A program made the position numbers and the translations under genes. From the NCBI GenBank assembly GCA_031276935.1, contig JAISMD010000041.1, forward strand, positions 1-18,275: 18,275 nt of DNA, given 5' to 3'. A model generated the notes under the pieces. The model had not been told where the DNA came from. It searched no databases and saw nothing but the letters and a program-made list of their open reading frames with translations. Shown here in pieces: positions 1 through 7,151 of this stretch (positions within the stretch are counted from its first letter, which is position 1; each line of letters begins with the position of its first letter). The DNA is from Puniceicoccales bacterium (GTDB lineage: Bacteria > Verrucomicrobiota > Verrucomicrobiia > Opitutales > LL51).

Positions 1-51
1 AAAGGAATGGCAAATGGGTGAAAATTAATATAATGGAATTACCCCTTAAAC

Positions 52-1344
52 CTACTGCGAGGTGATATTATTCTGATTATTCCGAGGTATTCCGAGGGGA
101 ATGGGCGATCCGAGGAAGACGGGGGACTTCTCTTTTTTGGGGAGTTTTGGCAATGCTTTTCTAGGCTCTTCCATGGCCTGGTCGAATATGAATTCCACTT
201 TCTTTTCCAATTGTTCGTAACTTTCCCCGTAGGATTCTAATTGTTCTTTCAATGCATCTATTTGTGCTTTTATGACATCGTGTGCTTTTATGGCATCGCT
301 TTCTTGCTCATTTACTTTCTCTTGTTCCTTTGCTTTAAGCTGTTGTATTCCACTGGAAAAAACAAGATTTTCCTCGATTTCATGTTTGCTGTGTAATGCT
401 TTGAGCTCTTCTAAAGAAACTCGGGGAGTTTCTATTTTGTCAAAAAGTTCGTGTAAATTTTTGGCTCTTAGGAGTTCGACTCTAACATTATTTTCATTAA
501 AATCATAATTTTTTTTCATATCATCGAGAACACTTTTGACGACGTCCTGCAAAAAAGGTTTTCCACTTTTTTGGTCTGTGAGGGGTGGTTGTCCCTGTTC
601 GATTTGCTGTATGGCTTGTTCGATTTCCGCTAGGGCATTTGTTTTATTTTGTATAATGGTGTCTATTGCTTTTTTTAATTCTCCGATTCTCTCTCTCTTA
701 ACATCTTTATTGGCATCATTTGCTAATTCCAATGATTTATTTTCTAAGGAACGAATGCTGCCGTATTTATCGGTTCTGAGTTTTTGTATATTTTCCCAGG
801 CGGGAATTTGGGATTGGAGGGTTTCGCGTTGAGCGCTTTTGAGGAGGGCTTCTAATTCTTTTTGTTGCTGTAATTCCTTTTGTTGCAGCGTGAAATTAAC
901 GGAAATAGCATTTTGTTCTTTTATGAATCCTGCTACCAACTGTTTGAATGCTTCCTGTTTGGGATCAGAAATAACTCCTGATTCCTTTTTACTTTTCTTT
1001 TTACTTTTTTCGAAAGTGACTTTGTTCAAGTATGCGGGAGCCTTTCTACTTTCCAACTTTGTTTGCGATTTAGTTTCCGTATCGATTTCTTCACAAGAAA
1101 TTTGGATCCCCAGGGATTCATTGGAAGGGTTAACGTTTACGCTGATTTTATATTTTTTTTCTAAGGTTTCGTTATCGCCTACCCTATGTTTCACTGAAAA
1201 TGTTCCCTCCAGGGAGGTGTTTTGGCCGCTTTTTTTACATTGTTTAATGGCTTTTTGTGTTGTTGCTTCGATATTTTGCGCAAATCTTTTGATGATTTGG
1301 GATTGTGTTTCAGAGAGATTGCTAATATTATGGATTCCCATCAT
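52..1344 (-). CDS. Coiled-coil protein of unknown family, paralogue A (430 aa)
   Basis: I do not recognise this family. The protein is hydrophilic, with no signal peptide or membrane segment. An N-terminal helix (about residues 10-40) leads into a short beta-rich stretch (about 45-85). From about 130 to 400 it is rich in K, E, Q and L, as expected for long helices and coiled coil. The C-terminal tail (about 392-430) is rich in proline and basic residues. It is clearly paralogous to the next minus-strand gene: both share SQIPA, a (K/R)xDxYGS motif, IEQGQxPLTDxKSG or a close variant, the DVVxSVL segment and xLRAxNL in the same order. The start could be either of two adjacent Met codons (1344 or 1341); 1344 lines up with the paralogue's start. 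No clear Shine-Dalgarno is seen. Base composition is more AT-rich than in accC or lepA. An effector or scaffold role is possible but unproven. Confidence 0.8.
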   Translation of the reverse strand: MMGIHNISNLSETQSQIIKRFAQNIEATTQKAIKQCKKSGQNTSLEGTFSVKHRVGDNETLEKKYKISVNVNPSNESLGIQISCEEIDTETKSQTKLESRKAPAYLNKVTFEKSKKKSKKESGVISDPKQEAFKQLVAGFIKEQNAISVNFTLQQKELQQQKELEALLKSAQRETLQSQIPAWENIQKLRTDKYGSIRSLENKSLELANDANKDVKRERIGELKKAIDTIIQNKTNALAEIEQAIQQIEQGQPPLTDQKSGKPFLQDVVKSVLDDMKKNYDFNENNVRVELLRAKNLHELFDKIETPRVSLEELKALHSKHEIEENLVFSSGIQQLKAKEQEKVNEQESDAIKAHDVIKAQIDALKEQLESYGESYEQLEKKVEFIFDQAMEEPRKALPKLPKKEKSPVFLGSPIPLGIPRNNQNNITSQ

Positions 1345-1370
1345 GATTTTATCATGCTATAAAAATTTTA

Positions 1371-1410
1371 CTAAAAGGAAAACGAAAAATACTATTTTTT
1401 TTAAAAATTT
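1371..1410 (-). promoter_or_regulatory. AT-rich upstream element shared by the two paralogues (copy A)
   Basis: An A-tract/T-tract block (GAAAAATACTATTTTTTTT on the plus strand, 1384-1402) lies 40-60 bases upstream of paralogue A. The same block is at about 3123-3142 upstream of paralogue B, at a nearly constant offset. It is nearly self-complementary. It may be an UP-like or bent-DNA promoter element, or simply conserved duplicated DNA. Confidence 0.4.
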
Positions 1411-1492
1411 ACTTGGGCGGAGCTAATATCGGTTATTGAATGCATATTCCACGCTTACTTAGACCCGGGCGATCTTTTTTTTGAAAGAATTG

Positions 1493-1545
1493 GATTGTGT
1501 GATTCCGTTAAAAGAGCACCACAATGCTATGAGGTGCTCGAAAAG
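1493..1545 (+). pseudogene. Probable decayed tRNA-Ala relic
   Basis: Bases 1507-1530 match the D-arm to anticodon-loop part of the intact tRNA-Ala (3247-3270) at 19 of 24 positions by hand count, without gaps, including AGAGC and CCACAATG. The 14 bases before it match weakly (5 of 14, several differences being transitions). After 1530 the T-arm and acceptor 3' half are deleted or scrambled, leaving only short GAGGT and TCGA matches. The offset to the real tRNA is 1740. The AT-rich element upstream of each paralogue (1390 against 3130) has the same offset, so this is best read as the tRNA copy left behind by a tandem duplication. It cannot fold as a tRNA. A chance match is the alternative. Confidence 0.5.
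1508..1542 (-). terminator. Hairpin, likely terminator of the 1571-3085 gene
   Basis: GAGCACC (1514-1520) and GGTGCTC (1533-1539) form a perfect 7-bp stem with a 12-base loop. Read on the minus strand the stem is followed directly by TTTT, about 30 bases after the stop codon of the minus-strand gene at 1571. The U-tract is short, so termination strength is uncertain. The hairpin lies within the putative tRNA relic. Confidence 0.5.
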
Positions 1546-1570
1546 ATATGATATATTTTTACGAAATTTT

Positions 1571-3085
1571 CTAATCTGTTCCAGTAATATCCTGGAGGGC
1601 ATTCTTCATAGCCCTGGTGAATGTAGTTTCTATTTTGGTTTCCAATACTTTTTCAAAGTTTTTCCCGTTGGATTTTTCTAGTTTCCCCCCCAATGATTTT
1701 ATTTGCTTTTTCAATTCTTTCGCTACTGGGTCCACCTTTGCTGCTTGTGTCTTATCATTTCCTTTGCTTCTTGCTTGATGGTCCCGTTGCATTTCTTGGG
1801 CAGCAATGAATTTCTCTTCATTTGTATGGGTTTCATGCAGTTTTTTGATTTTCTTTTCTGATTCTTCTAATTCCTTTGGAGAAGAAATAGATTGAAGCTT
1901 TTTTATTTCTGTAAAGAGAGAGAGTAAGTTGCTTGCTCTTAGGACTTCCTCTTTAACACCGTTTTCAGTAATAGCGTAATCTGCTTTCATATTGTTGAGA
2001 ACGCTTTGGACGACGTCCCGAGGAAAAAGCTCTCCACTTTTTTTGTCCGTAAGGGGTAATTGTCCTTGGTCAATTTGCTGTATGGTTTGTTTGATTTTTG
2101 CTAGGGCTTTTGTTTGATTGAGTATAATGATGGCTATTTCTTTTTCTAAATTTCCGATTTCATTTAGATCTGCATTAATTAATGCCGAAAGATCTTTTCC
2201 CAAACTATAAACACTACCATATTCATCCTTTCGGAGACTTTCTATTGTCTTCAATGCGGGGATTTGGGATCGGAGCGTCGCAATTTGAGTGCTTTCAAGA
2301 TCTTTCGATTCCTTTGGTTGAATGGTCGGTTGATCAATGGTTGGGAAAATGGATGGTAAACTCTGGCTCCTAGGCATACTACTTTCCGGTATTGCTTCCG
2401 GAGTAGGCCCAAGTGAAATTTGGGAGGATGTCCTTTCAAGTTTTCTGTTTTCGAATTGTTTTTGTATTTTTAATGCCTCCAATGCATTTTGGGATGCCAT
2501 GTCTTCGGGGGAAATTTGTGAGGAAGTCTGCAAAGATTTTGTTTTTGATTGTTTTTGGAATAAACTTTTTAAACGATTTTTTGCACGTCCTAGGACTCCT
2601 TTTTTCCTATGCTTAGTTTTTCCCGAAGGACTTTTTTGTTCCATCATGGGAGCCGTGGGTTCCTGTTGGGTTTCATTTCCATTTACAAGATTTTGTTGCT
2701 TTACGAATTTTTTCATCCCTTTCCCCTTGTTGAAAACGAAGGTGCGATCTGTCGTGGCAGACTCTATTTTGGGAAGTTCATTTAATGTCGAGGTAGGTTT
2801 TAAAATACCGCTACTTATCATTCTTTCCAGCGGAGTTAATTCATGAATTATAATATTTGTTTCTTTACGGCCAAAAAAACGGGCAATGACATTACTGTGA
2901 GGGCTGACGACGGCCTTAATTTCAAATTTTCTAATTTCTCCTTCCGGGGACGTTATTGTTAATATATTGGAAGAAAAACCTTCAGTTTTATTTTTTTTAA
3001 ACTCTTCGATGGCCTTATCCCTTGTTTCCTGTATTGTTTTTCCAAAATCCTGGATCCCTAAAAAATTTATACTGCTAATACTCAT
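1571..3085 (-). CDS. Coiled-coil protein of unknown family, paralogue B (504 aa)
   Basis: This is a second member of the same unrecognised family. The N-terminal 90 residues have a helix followed by a beta-rich segment with GEIRKFEIKAVVS. A basic low-complexity region follows (about 140-200: KTKHRKKGVLGRAKNRLKS), then an S/P/Q-rich linker. The conserved helical region runs from about 265 to 430 and contains LRSQIPA, KDEYGSV, QGQLPLTDKKSG and RDVVQSVL. The C-terminus (about 430-504) is lysine-rich helix. There is no signal peptide or transmembrane segment. It is about 75 residues longer than paralogue A, mostly because of the basic and linker insert. It starts at ATG 3085 with no convincing Shine-Dalgarno. 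It is transcribed away from the tRNA-Ala gene, and its AT-rich upstream DNA is shared with paralogue A. A secreted effector or structural protein is conceivable; nothing in the sequence decides it. Confidence 0.8.
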   Translation of the reverse strand: MSISSINFLGIQDFGKTIQETRDKAIEEFKKNKTEGFSSNILTITSPEGEIRKFEIKAVVSPHSNVIARFFGRKETNIIIHELTPLERMISSGILKPTSTLNELPKIESATTDRTFVFNKGKGMKKFVKQQNLVNGNETQQEPTAPMMEQKSPSGKTKHRKKGVLGRAKNRLKSLFQKQSKTKSLQTSSQISPEDMASQNALEALKIQKQFENRKLERTSSQISLGPTPEAIPESSMPRSQSLPSIFPTIDQPTIQPKESKDLESTQIATLRSQIPALKTIESLRKDEYGSVYSLGKDLSALINADLNEIGNLEKEIAIIILNQTKALAKIKQTIQQIDQGQLPLTDKKSGELFPRDVVQSVLNNMKADYAITENGVKEEVLRASNLLSLFTEIKKLQSISSPKELEESEKKIKKLHETHTNEEKFIAAQEMQRDHQARSKGNDKTQAAKVDPVAKELKKQIKSLGGKLEKSNGKNFEKVLETKIETTFTRAMKNALQDITGTD

Positions 3086-3110
3086 GATTCCGTAATATTA
3101 AATAAAATTT

Positions 3111-3150
3111 ACTAAAATAAAAGAAAAAATATTATTTTTTTTAAAATTAA
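3111..3150 (-). promoter_or_regulatory. AT-rich upstream element shared by the two paralogues (copy B)
   Basis: This is the counterpart of the 1371-1410 element, with GAAAAAATATTATTTTTTTT at 3123-3142, upstream of paralogue B. No well-spaced -35/-10 pair could be fixed inside it. Confidence 0.4.
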
Positions 3151-3232
3151 TTCATGGGGGTAGAAATTGTGACGATGGGGCGAACATTTCGTGCTTGCTC
3201 GGAGCGGAAAAATTCCAATGAGGTAGAGGCGA

Positions 3233-3308
3233 GGGGCCGTAGCTCAGTTGGAAGAGCGCCACAATGGCATTGTGGAGGTCGTCGGTTCGAGACCGATCGG
3301 CTCCACCA
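3233..3308 (+). tRNA. tRNA-Ala (anticodon GGC)
   Basis: All arms fold. The acceptor GGGGCCG (3233-3239) pairs with CGGCTCC (3298-3304). The D stem is GCTC/GAGC. The anticodon stem is CCACA/TGTGG with loop ATGGCAT, giving anticodon GGC, which reads GCC. The T stem is GTCGG/CCGAT with loop TTCGAGA. The discriminator A and an encoded CCA (3306-3308) are present. The G3:U70 wobble in the acceptor is the alanine identity element and agrees with the anticodon. The gene is 76 bases long. It stands alone between a divergent coiled-coil gene and fabF. Confidence 0.97.
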
Positions 3309-3426
3309 AGAATATTGGTTCCCATTTTTTTGTATACTTTTTCTTCGGTAGATTTTATCCTCCTTCGGCGAAGGGAATTTCTATTTTTTACTTTTATTCT
3401 TTGGCGATATCCTTACTTCTGCATCC

Positions 3427-4662
3427 ATGCAAGGAGAGAGAGTCGTGATTACGGGAGTCGGTTTGACGGCACCCAATGCCAATCATTTGACGGATTTTCG
3501 CCACGGTCTTCTCAACGGGATTAGTCGCATTCAGGAGCTGGAGGTGCGGCACATGGGGAAGCTACCGGCGGGTGTTTGTGACTTCGATCCCTTGAAATAC
3601 CAAAGTAAAAAGGAGTTGCGTAATTGTACGCGGGCGGGTTCCATTGGTATTTTTTGTGCGCAGGAGGCCTTAGCGGATGCCCGTATTCGACTTGATGGAA
3701 TCGATACCAATCGCGTAGGGGTATACGTTGGCATTACGGAGCACGGTAATGTGGAGACGGAAAATGAGGTTTATAACCTGTCCCAATTTGCCTTCGACGT
3801 CAAATTTTGGTCACCGCACCATAATCCACGCACCATAGCTAATAATCCAGCCGGTGAAATTAATCTCAAACTCGGTATTCGTGGCCCCCATTACACCATT
3901 GGAGCTGCCTGTGCGGCGGGCAATGCCGGTATCATTCAAGCGATTCAGATGCTTCGTCTCGGAGAAGTGGATTTAGCCCTAGCGGGAGGGGTGAGTGAGA
4001 GCATACGTTCTTTCGGCATATTTGCCGGTTTTCGTAGCCAGGGTGCACTGGGACACGGTACAGATCCCAATAGGGTAAGTTGCCCCTTTGATCGCAGGCG
4101 TAATGGTATTGTTGTGAGTGAAGGGGGATGTCTATTTACGATGGAGCGTTTGGAGGATGTTCGGAAGCGGAATGGGAAAATTTATGGCGAAGTTATTGGC
4201 TATGGGATGAATACGGACGCAACGGATGCCGTATTACCCAATGCGAAACGGCAGGCAGAGTGCATACGTTTAGCGCTCGAACGGGCTCAAATACGGGCAG
4301 ATCAGGTGGATATTGTCAATACCCATGCGACGTCGACGCCCATGGGGGATAGCATCGAATGTGAGGCCATTCGAGAAGTATTTGGACAATCGAAAAAAAC
4401 CTATATCAATAATACAAAAAGTTTTATCGGCCATGCAATGGGAGCCGCCGGTGCGTTAGAATTGGCGGGGAATTTACCGGCATTTCAGGACGGATACGTC
4501 CACCCCACCATCAACATTGAGGATTTGGATCCCAAATGTGCCCTGGAAAATTTGGTGATTAATGGAGCAAAATATACGGGTACAGTGAATATTGTCCTCA
4601 ATACATCCTTCGGTATGCTGGGAACGAATTCCACCGTTATCGTCAAGAAATTTGAGGGATAG
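3427..4662 (+). CDS. fabF: Beta-ketoacyl-ACP synthase, FabF (KAS II) type
   Basis: This is a condensing enzyme that extends acyl-ACP with malonyl-ACP in the cytoplasm. The thiolase-fold catalytic set is complete: nucleophile Cys162 in GAACAAG, His300 in NTHATSTPMGD, Lys331 in NNTKSFIGHAMG and His336. The length of 411 aa is normal for FabF. The start is uncertain. ATG 3427 has no Shine-Dalgarno in front, whereas AAGGAG (3431-3436) lies 8 bases before GTG 3445. That shorter form would lose most of the first beta strand (RVVITG), so I keep ATG. The region just before the nucleophile (PRTIANNPAGEINLKLG) differs from textbook FabF (MPNMAAG-like), so this may be a specialised KAS paralogue and not the main housekeeping enzyme. 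No acpP or fabG is adjacent. Confidence 0.9.
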   Translation: MQGERVVITGVGLTAPNANHLTDFRHGLLNGISRIQELEVRHMGKLPAGVCDFDPLKYQSKKELRNCTRAGSIGIFCAQEALADARIRLDGIDTNRVGVYVGITEHGNVETENEVYNLSQFAFDVKFWSPHHNPRTIANNPAGEINLKLGIRGPHYTIGAACAAGNAGIIQAIQMLRLGEVDLALAGGVSESIRSFGIFAGFRSQGALGHGTDPNRVSCPFDRRRNGIVVSEGGCLFTMERLEDVRKRNGKIYGEVIGYGMNTDATDAVLPNAKRQAECIRLALERAQIRADQVDIVNTHATSTPMGDSIECEAIREVFGQSKKTYINNTKSFIGHAMGAAGALELAGNLPAFQDGYVHPTINIEDLDPKCALENLVINGAKYTGTVNIVLNTSFGMLGTNSTVIVKKFEG

Positions 4663-4676
4663 GTGAAATTTTCTCG

Positions 4677-4736
4677 AAAAACTTGGGCATTAAATTTCCC
4701 CGTTCTTCCGAACGCAGAGGTGAACCAATGCCCAGG
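4677..4736 (-). terminator. Nested hairpin between convergent genes
   Basis: An outer 10-bp stem (CTTGGGCATT 4682-4691 with AATGCCCAGG 4727-4736, one G-T wobble) encloses an inner hairpin CGTTC-TTCC-GAACG (4701-4714). On the minus strand the outer stem is followed by TTTTTC, so it probably terminates the ankyrin-like gene that ends at 4767. On the plus strand there is no T-run, so it is at best a weak stop for fabF. Confidence 0.55.
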
Positions 4737-4766
4737 AAAAAGGAATTTTCTAAAAGTCAAAACCGC

Positions 4767-5723
4767 TCATGAATAAACAGATTGGCTGTCTTTTTTGAGA
4801 CAAAAATTCACCATCTCTCGGGCAAAATTAATATTCCTTTTTTGTGGATCTAAATTCTTTTTTGTCGGATCTTTGAAGTACATGGGACCGATACGAATTT
4901 TTTCAAAAAAGCTAAGATATTCTTCATCCGAGGCAAATGTTATGAAGTTTTCCAGAAAGGTTTGCATTTCGCCGTAGTCGTATTGGGACGCTATGTTTTT
5001 TAGACTTTGAATAATGTCGGTCAAAGGTTCTTCCTCGAGGATAAAAATACAGTGGAAGAGGAGTAACGCTACAATTTCGGTATTCCCTTTTTGGGCAGCC
5101 AATTCCAACCAGGAGAAATTTTTTTCCACATCATGGCATCTTTTTTCCAGATTAACCAGGTTATATTTATCCTTAACGCGTTGAATTTTTTCCCTATCTC
5201 CGTTCGCATTCGCCTGGCGACATTGCTCTCCAATGCTCTGATCGATGGTGTTTTCCAACGCTTCGATGTTTCCCTTTTTTATGGCGTCACATACCTCTCG
5301 ATTGATTTGCGTAAACTGGTTTGTTTTTTGGTGGCGATGGTTGAGCACGTTTTGGAATGTGGTCCATTCCCCTTCGCTGATTTCCTGCTCACTAATCTGA
5401 AGCAAATTCCGTAGATTAATTAGGAAATTTGTATCCATTGCCGTTTTTTCGATAACTTTTTTTCGTATTTCCGTTTCCGTTTTTTGCAGGATCACATCCT
5501 GTTCCAATTTCCGGAGCGTCGTTTTTCTTTTTGCTTCATCGTCCCCCACTATGGAAATCAGCGATTTGATCGCCTTATTTAGATTTTTTATTTCCTTTGC
5601 GGCCTTTGTTTCTTTTATGGCATCCTTGGTTTTTTTTATTTCCACCGTCGTGGCGGAAAGCAAAGAACAAAAATTAACTGCGATAAAACAAGAAATTACC
5701 TTCCGCTTCGAATGCACATTCAT
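4767..5723 (-). CDS. Exported protein with ankyrin-like segments (318 aa)
   Basis: I take the start at ATG 5723, because residues 1-24 (MNVHSKRKVISCFIAVNFCS and on) look like a signal peptide: a basic start, a hydrophobic core, and cleavage plausibly after LLSA. The frame is open back to a TTG at 5759, giving 330 aa. That TTG lies in TTGACG, which could instead be a -35 box, though its best -10 (TATTTT) is at a 19-base spacing. After the signal comes a lysine- and glutamate-rich helical region (about 25-110). An ankyrin-like stretch CDAIKKGNIEALENTI follows, and a clearer one WLELAAQKGNTEIVALLL. The C-terminus is unassigned. It follows the MFS gene on the same strand after 43 bases and may be co-transcribed. 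The function is unknown; protein binding in the periplasm or outside the cell is the natural guess. Confidence 0.7.
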   Translation of the reverse strand: MNVHSKRKVISCFIAVNFCSLLSATTVEIKKTKDAIKETKAAKEIKNLNKAIKSLISIVGDDEAKRKTTLRKLEQDVILQKTETEIRKKVIEKTAMDTNFLINLRNLLQISEQEISEGEWTTFQNVLNHRHQKTNQFTQINREVCDAIKKGNIEALENTIDQSIGEQCRQANANGDREKIQRVKDKYNLVNLEKRCHDVEKNFSWLELAAQKGNTEIVALLLFHCIFILEEEPLTDIIQSLKNIASQYDYGEMQTFLENFITFASDEEYLSFFEKIRIGPMYFKDPTKKNLDPQKRNINFAREMVNFCLKKDSQSVYS

Positions 5724-5728
5724 GTGCA
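5713..5728 (-). repeat. Inverted repeat over the start codon
   Basis: TGCACAT-GA-ATGTGCA (minus strand) has two perfect 7-base arms, with the proposed ATG start (5723-5721) inside the first arm. In mRNA this could form only a very tight hairpin, so a protein-binding palindrome is as likely. Confidence 0.4.
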
Positions 5729-5766
5729 AAAATAGGACCGAAATTCCTTCAAACGTCAATTGTTTT

Positions 5767-7062
5767 TTAATTATTTTTCATTTCTGCAATGCGCTGTCCG
5801 TAGGACGGGAGGCGACCTATGTATTCGAATCCCAGTAGCGAAATTAGGAGTAGGAGAAAGGCAACGACACCCACCGTCAATGGGCTTGTATATTGGAGGA
5901 GATAGTAGCCGATAATGGGAGCTAGGGCATCCCGTAAACCTATAATTGCCGTATTCGCACTCATATATTCACTCACTTTTTCCTTCGGAGCGATGTTGCT
6001 AACCCATAAACTCCAAAAAATAACACCGCCTCCCCGTCCAATGCCCAGCAAAATACTCGCCAGATAAATCATGTGAATGTTATCCGTCGCGAAAAACAGG
6101 GGAATGCCTACGAGGAAACATGCGGTTACACATTGGCGCATTGTGATTAGATTAACACGGTCATACATTTTTCCCCAAAGTGGTCCGCTGATTGCATAGG
6201 CCAGGGGCTGAATAACGATGAGTATCGCCAGGATCATTTCGTAGGAGAGGTCGAGGCCGTGTTTGTGTCCTGCCAAATATTCCACGCGCAACGGTAATGT
6301 CATTTGATTCGCAATTGCAATGGGGGAATAGAGACATAAAATCGTCGTGAAAAGGCGATCCTTGGCGAGGAGTTTAAAGTTATCCCAAAGGGGGGGATGG
6401 CAATCGACGGCAATTTTTTTTGCCGGGATTTTCAAAAAACACGCTGCGCATAGTAGGGCTAACAAACTTGCCAGCAGCAGGGCATGGCAGAGATGGGCTG
6501 GATTTTTCCCCAGGGAATTGGCAATGAGTTGCGAAAAAATTATTCCCCCAATGGGCATACACATCAAGGCCATCCCAAGCCGGAAGCCCCGATATTCTTT
6601 GGGATAATTGTCACAATAAACGTTGAGCATTAGGGGAATTTGTTGTTTATCGCAGATGCGGGCAATGGCCATGCATAGGAAAAACATAGTCCAGGAACTC
6701 GCAAAGGCCGCACAAAGAAACGCAACACTGATCAGCGTAAAATATAGTGCCGAAACTTGCATGTTATTCCAGCGGGAACGATTGGCAAGTTGCTGGGTAA
6801 TGGGTGTAAAAATCATACCCAGGAAAGCAACCGCAGTGAGGGTGAGCTTCCAATTGATTCCCGTATGCCAGATTTGTCCCGCCATCAATAGAATGACCGT
6901 AAAGATTTCCGCATCGAGGGCGCCCTGAAAAATGTAGCGTAAACTGTCGAAGAATAGCGTTTTCTCTGCGACCTTGGAATAGGGACGGGTTTTAATCGAA
7001 GGATTTTCCGAGATATTTGCTACGTCTACGGCATTCAATATGATTTCACTTTGCTTTTGCAT
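5767..7062 (-). CDS. Major facilitator superfamily (MFS) transporter
   Basis: This is an inner-membrane permease of about 431 aa with roughly 12 hydrophobic segments, starting near FTVILLMAGQ and ending near FLLLLISLLGF. A cytoplasmic loop with GKMYDRVN sits mid-protein, in the place of the MFS loop motif (GxxxDRxGRR) of the second half. The substrate cannot be told from sequence. The frame extends to TTG 7134, but that would run through the divergent accB promoter. ATG 7062 (MQKQSEIILNAVDV) gives a normal soluble N-terminal tail of about 40 residues before the first helix. No clear Shine-Dalgarno precedes it. The downstream gene on the same strand is the ankyrin-like exported protein. Divergent from accBC. 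Confidence 0.85.
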   Translation of the reverse strand: MQKQSEIILNAVDVANISENPSIKTRPYSKVAEKTLFFDSLRYIFQGALDAEIFTVILLMAGQIWHTGINWKLTLTAVAFLGMIFTPITQQLANRSRWNNMQVSALYFTLISVAFLCAAFASSWTMFFLCMAIARICDKQQIPLMLNVYCDNYPKEYRGFRLGMALMCMPIGGIIFSQLIANSLGKNPAHLCHALLLASLLALLCAACFLKIPAKKIAVDCHPPLWDNFKLLAKDRLFTTILCLYSPIAIANQMTLPLRVEYLAGHKHGLDLSYEMILAILIVIQPLAYAISGPLWGKMYDRVNLITMRQCVTACFLVGIPLFFATDNIHMIYLASILLGIGRGGGVIFWSLWVSNIAPKEKVSEYMSANTAIIGLRDALAPIIGYYLLQYTSPLTVGVVAFLLLLISLLGFEYIGRLPSYGQRIAEMKNN

Positions 7063-7096
7063 GGTTCTTATTAGTTTTCTAGTAATTTTGAAAAAT

Positions 7097-7125
7097 TTGA
7101 CTTGATCAATAAAATAAGTTAGGAT
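7097..7125 (+). promoter_or_regulatory. Sigma70-type promoter of accBC
   Basis: The -35 TTGACT (7097-7102), a 17-base spacer and the -10 TAGGAT (7120-7125) lie 26 bases upstream of the accB start codon. The spacer contains the palindrome TTGATCAA (7102-7109). The -10 is only a 4/6 match. Confidence 0.55.
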
Positions 7126-7151
7126 TCTAATCAAGAATTGGAGGAAAAGTT

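Noticed and set aside
29..34. TATAAT on the plus strand
   Set aside because: No -35 at the right distance and no plus-strand gene downstream; chance in AT-rich sequence.
272..1426. Plus-strand open frames opposite the first coiled-coil gene
   Set aside because: They are rich in Cys, Phe and Ser as expected for the reverse of a K/E-rich coding sequence, and the paralogy supports the minus strand.
1493..3308. The tRNA-like fragment and tRNA-Ala as att sites of an integrated island
   Set aside because: No integrase is present, the similarity is in the D/anticodon half and not the usual 3' end, and the similarity continues through the upstream DNA of both genes, which fits a tandem duplication better.
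3154..3524. Small plus-strand frames across the tRNA
   Set aside because: They overlap a well-supported tRNA and the start of fabF.
4681..4736. Signal recognition particle RNA or other known structured RNA
   Set aside because: The hairpin lacks the conserved SRP core (GGAAGG with AGCAGCC) on either strand; a terminator is simpler.
7063..7134. Extended N-terminus of the MFS protein from TTG 7134
   Set aside because: It would overlap the accB promoter and adds a polar segment with no family support; ATG 7062 fits better.
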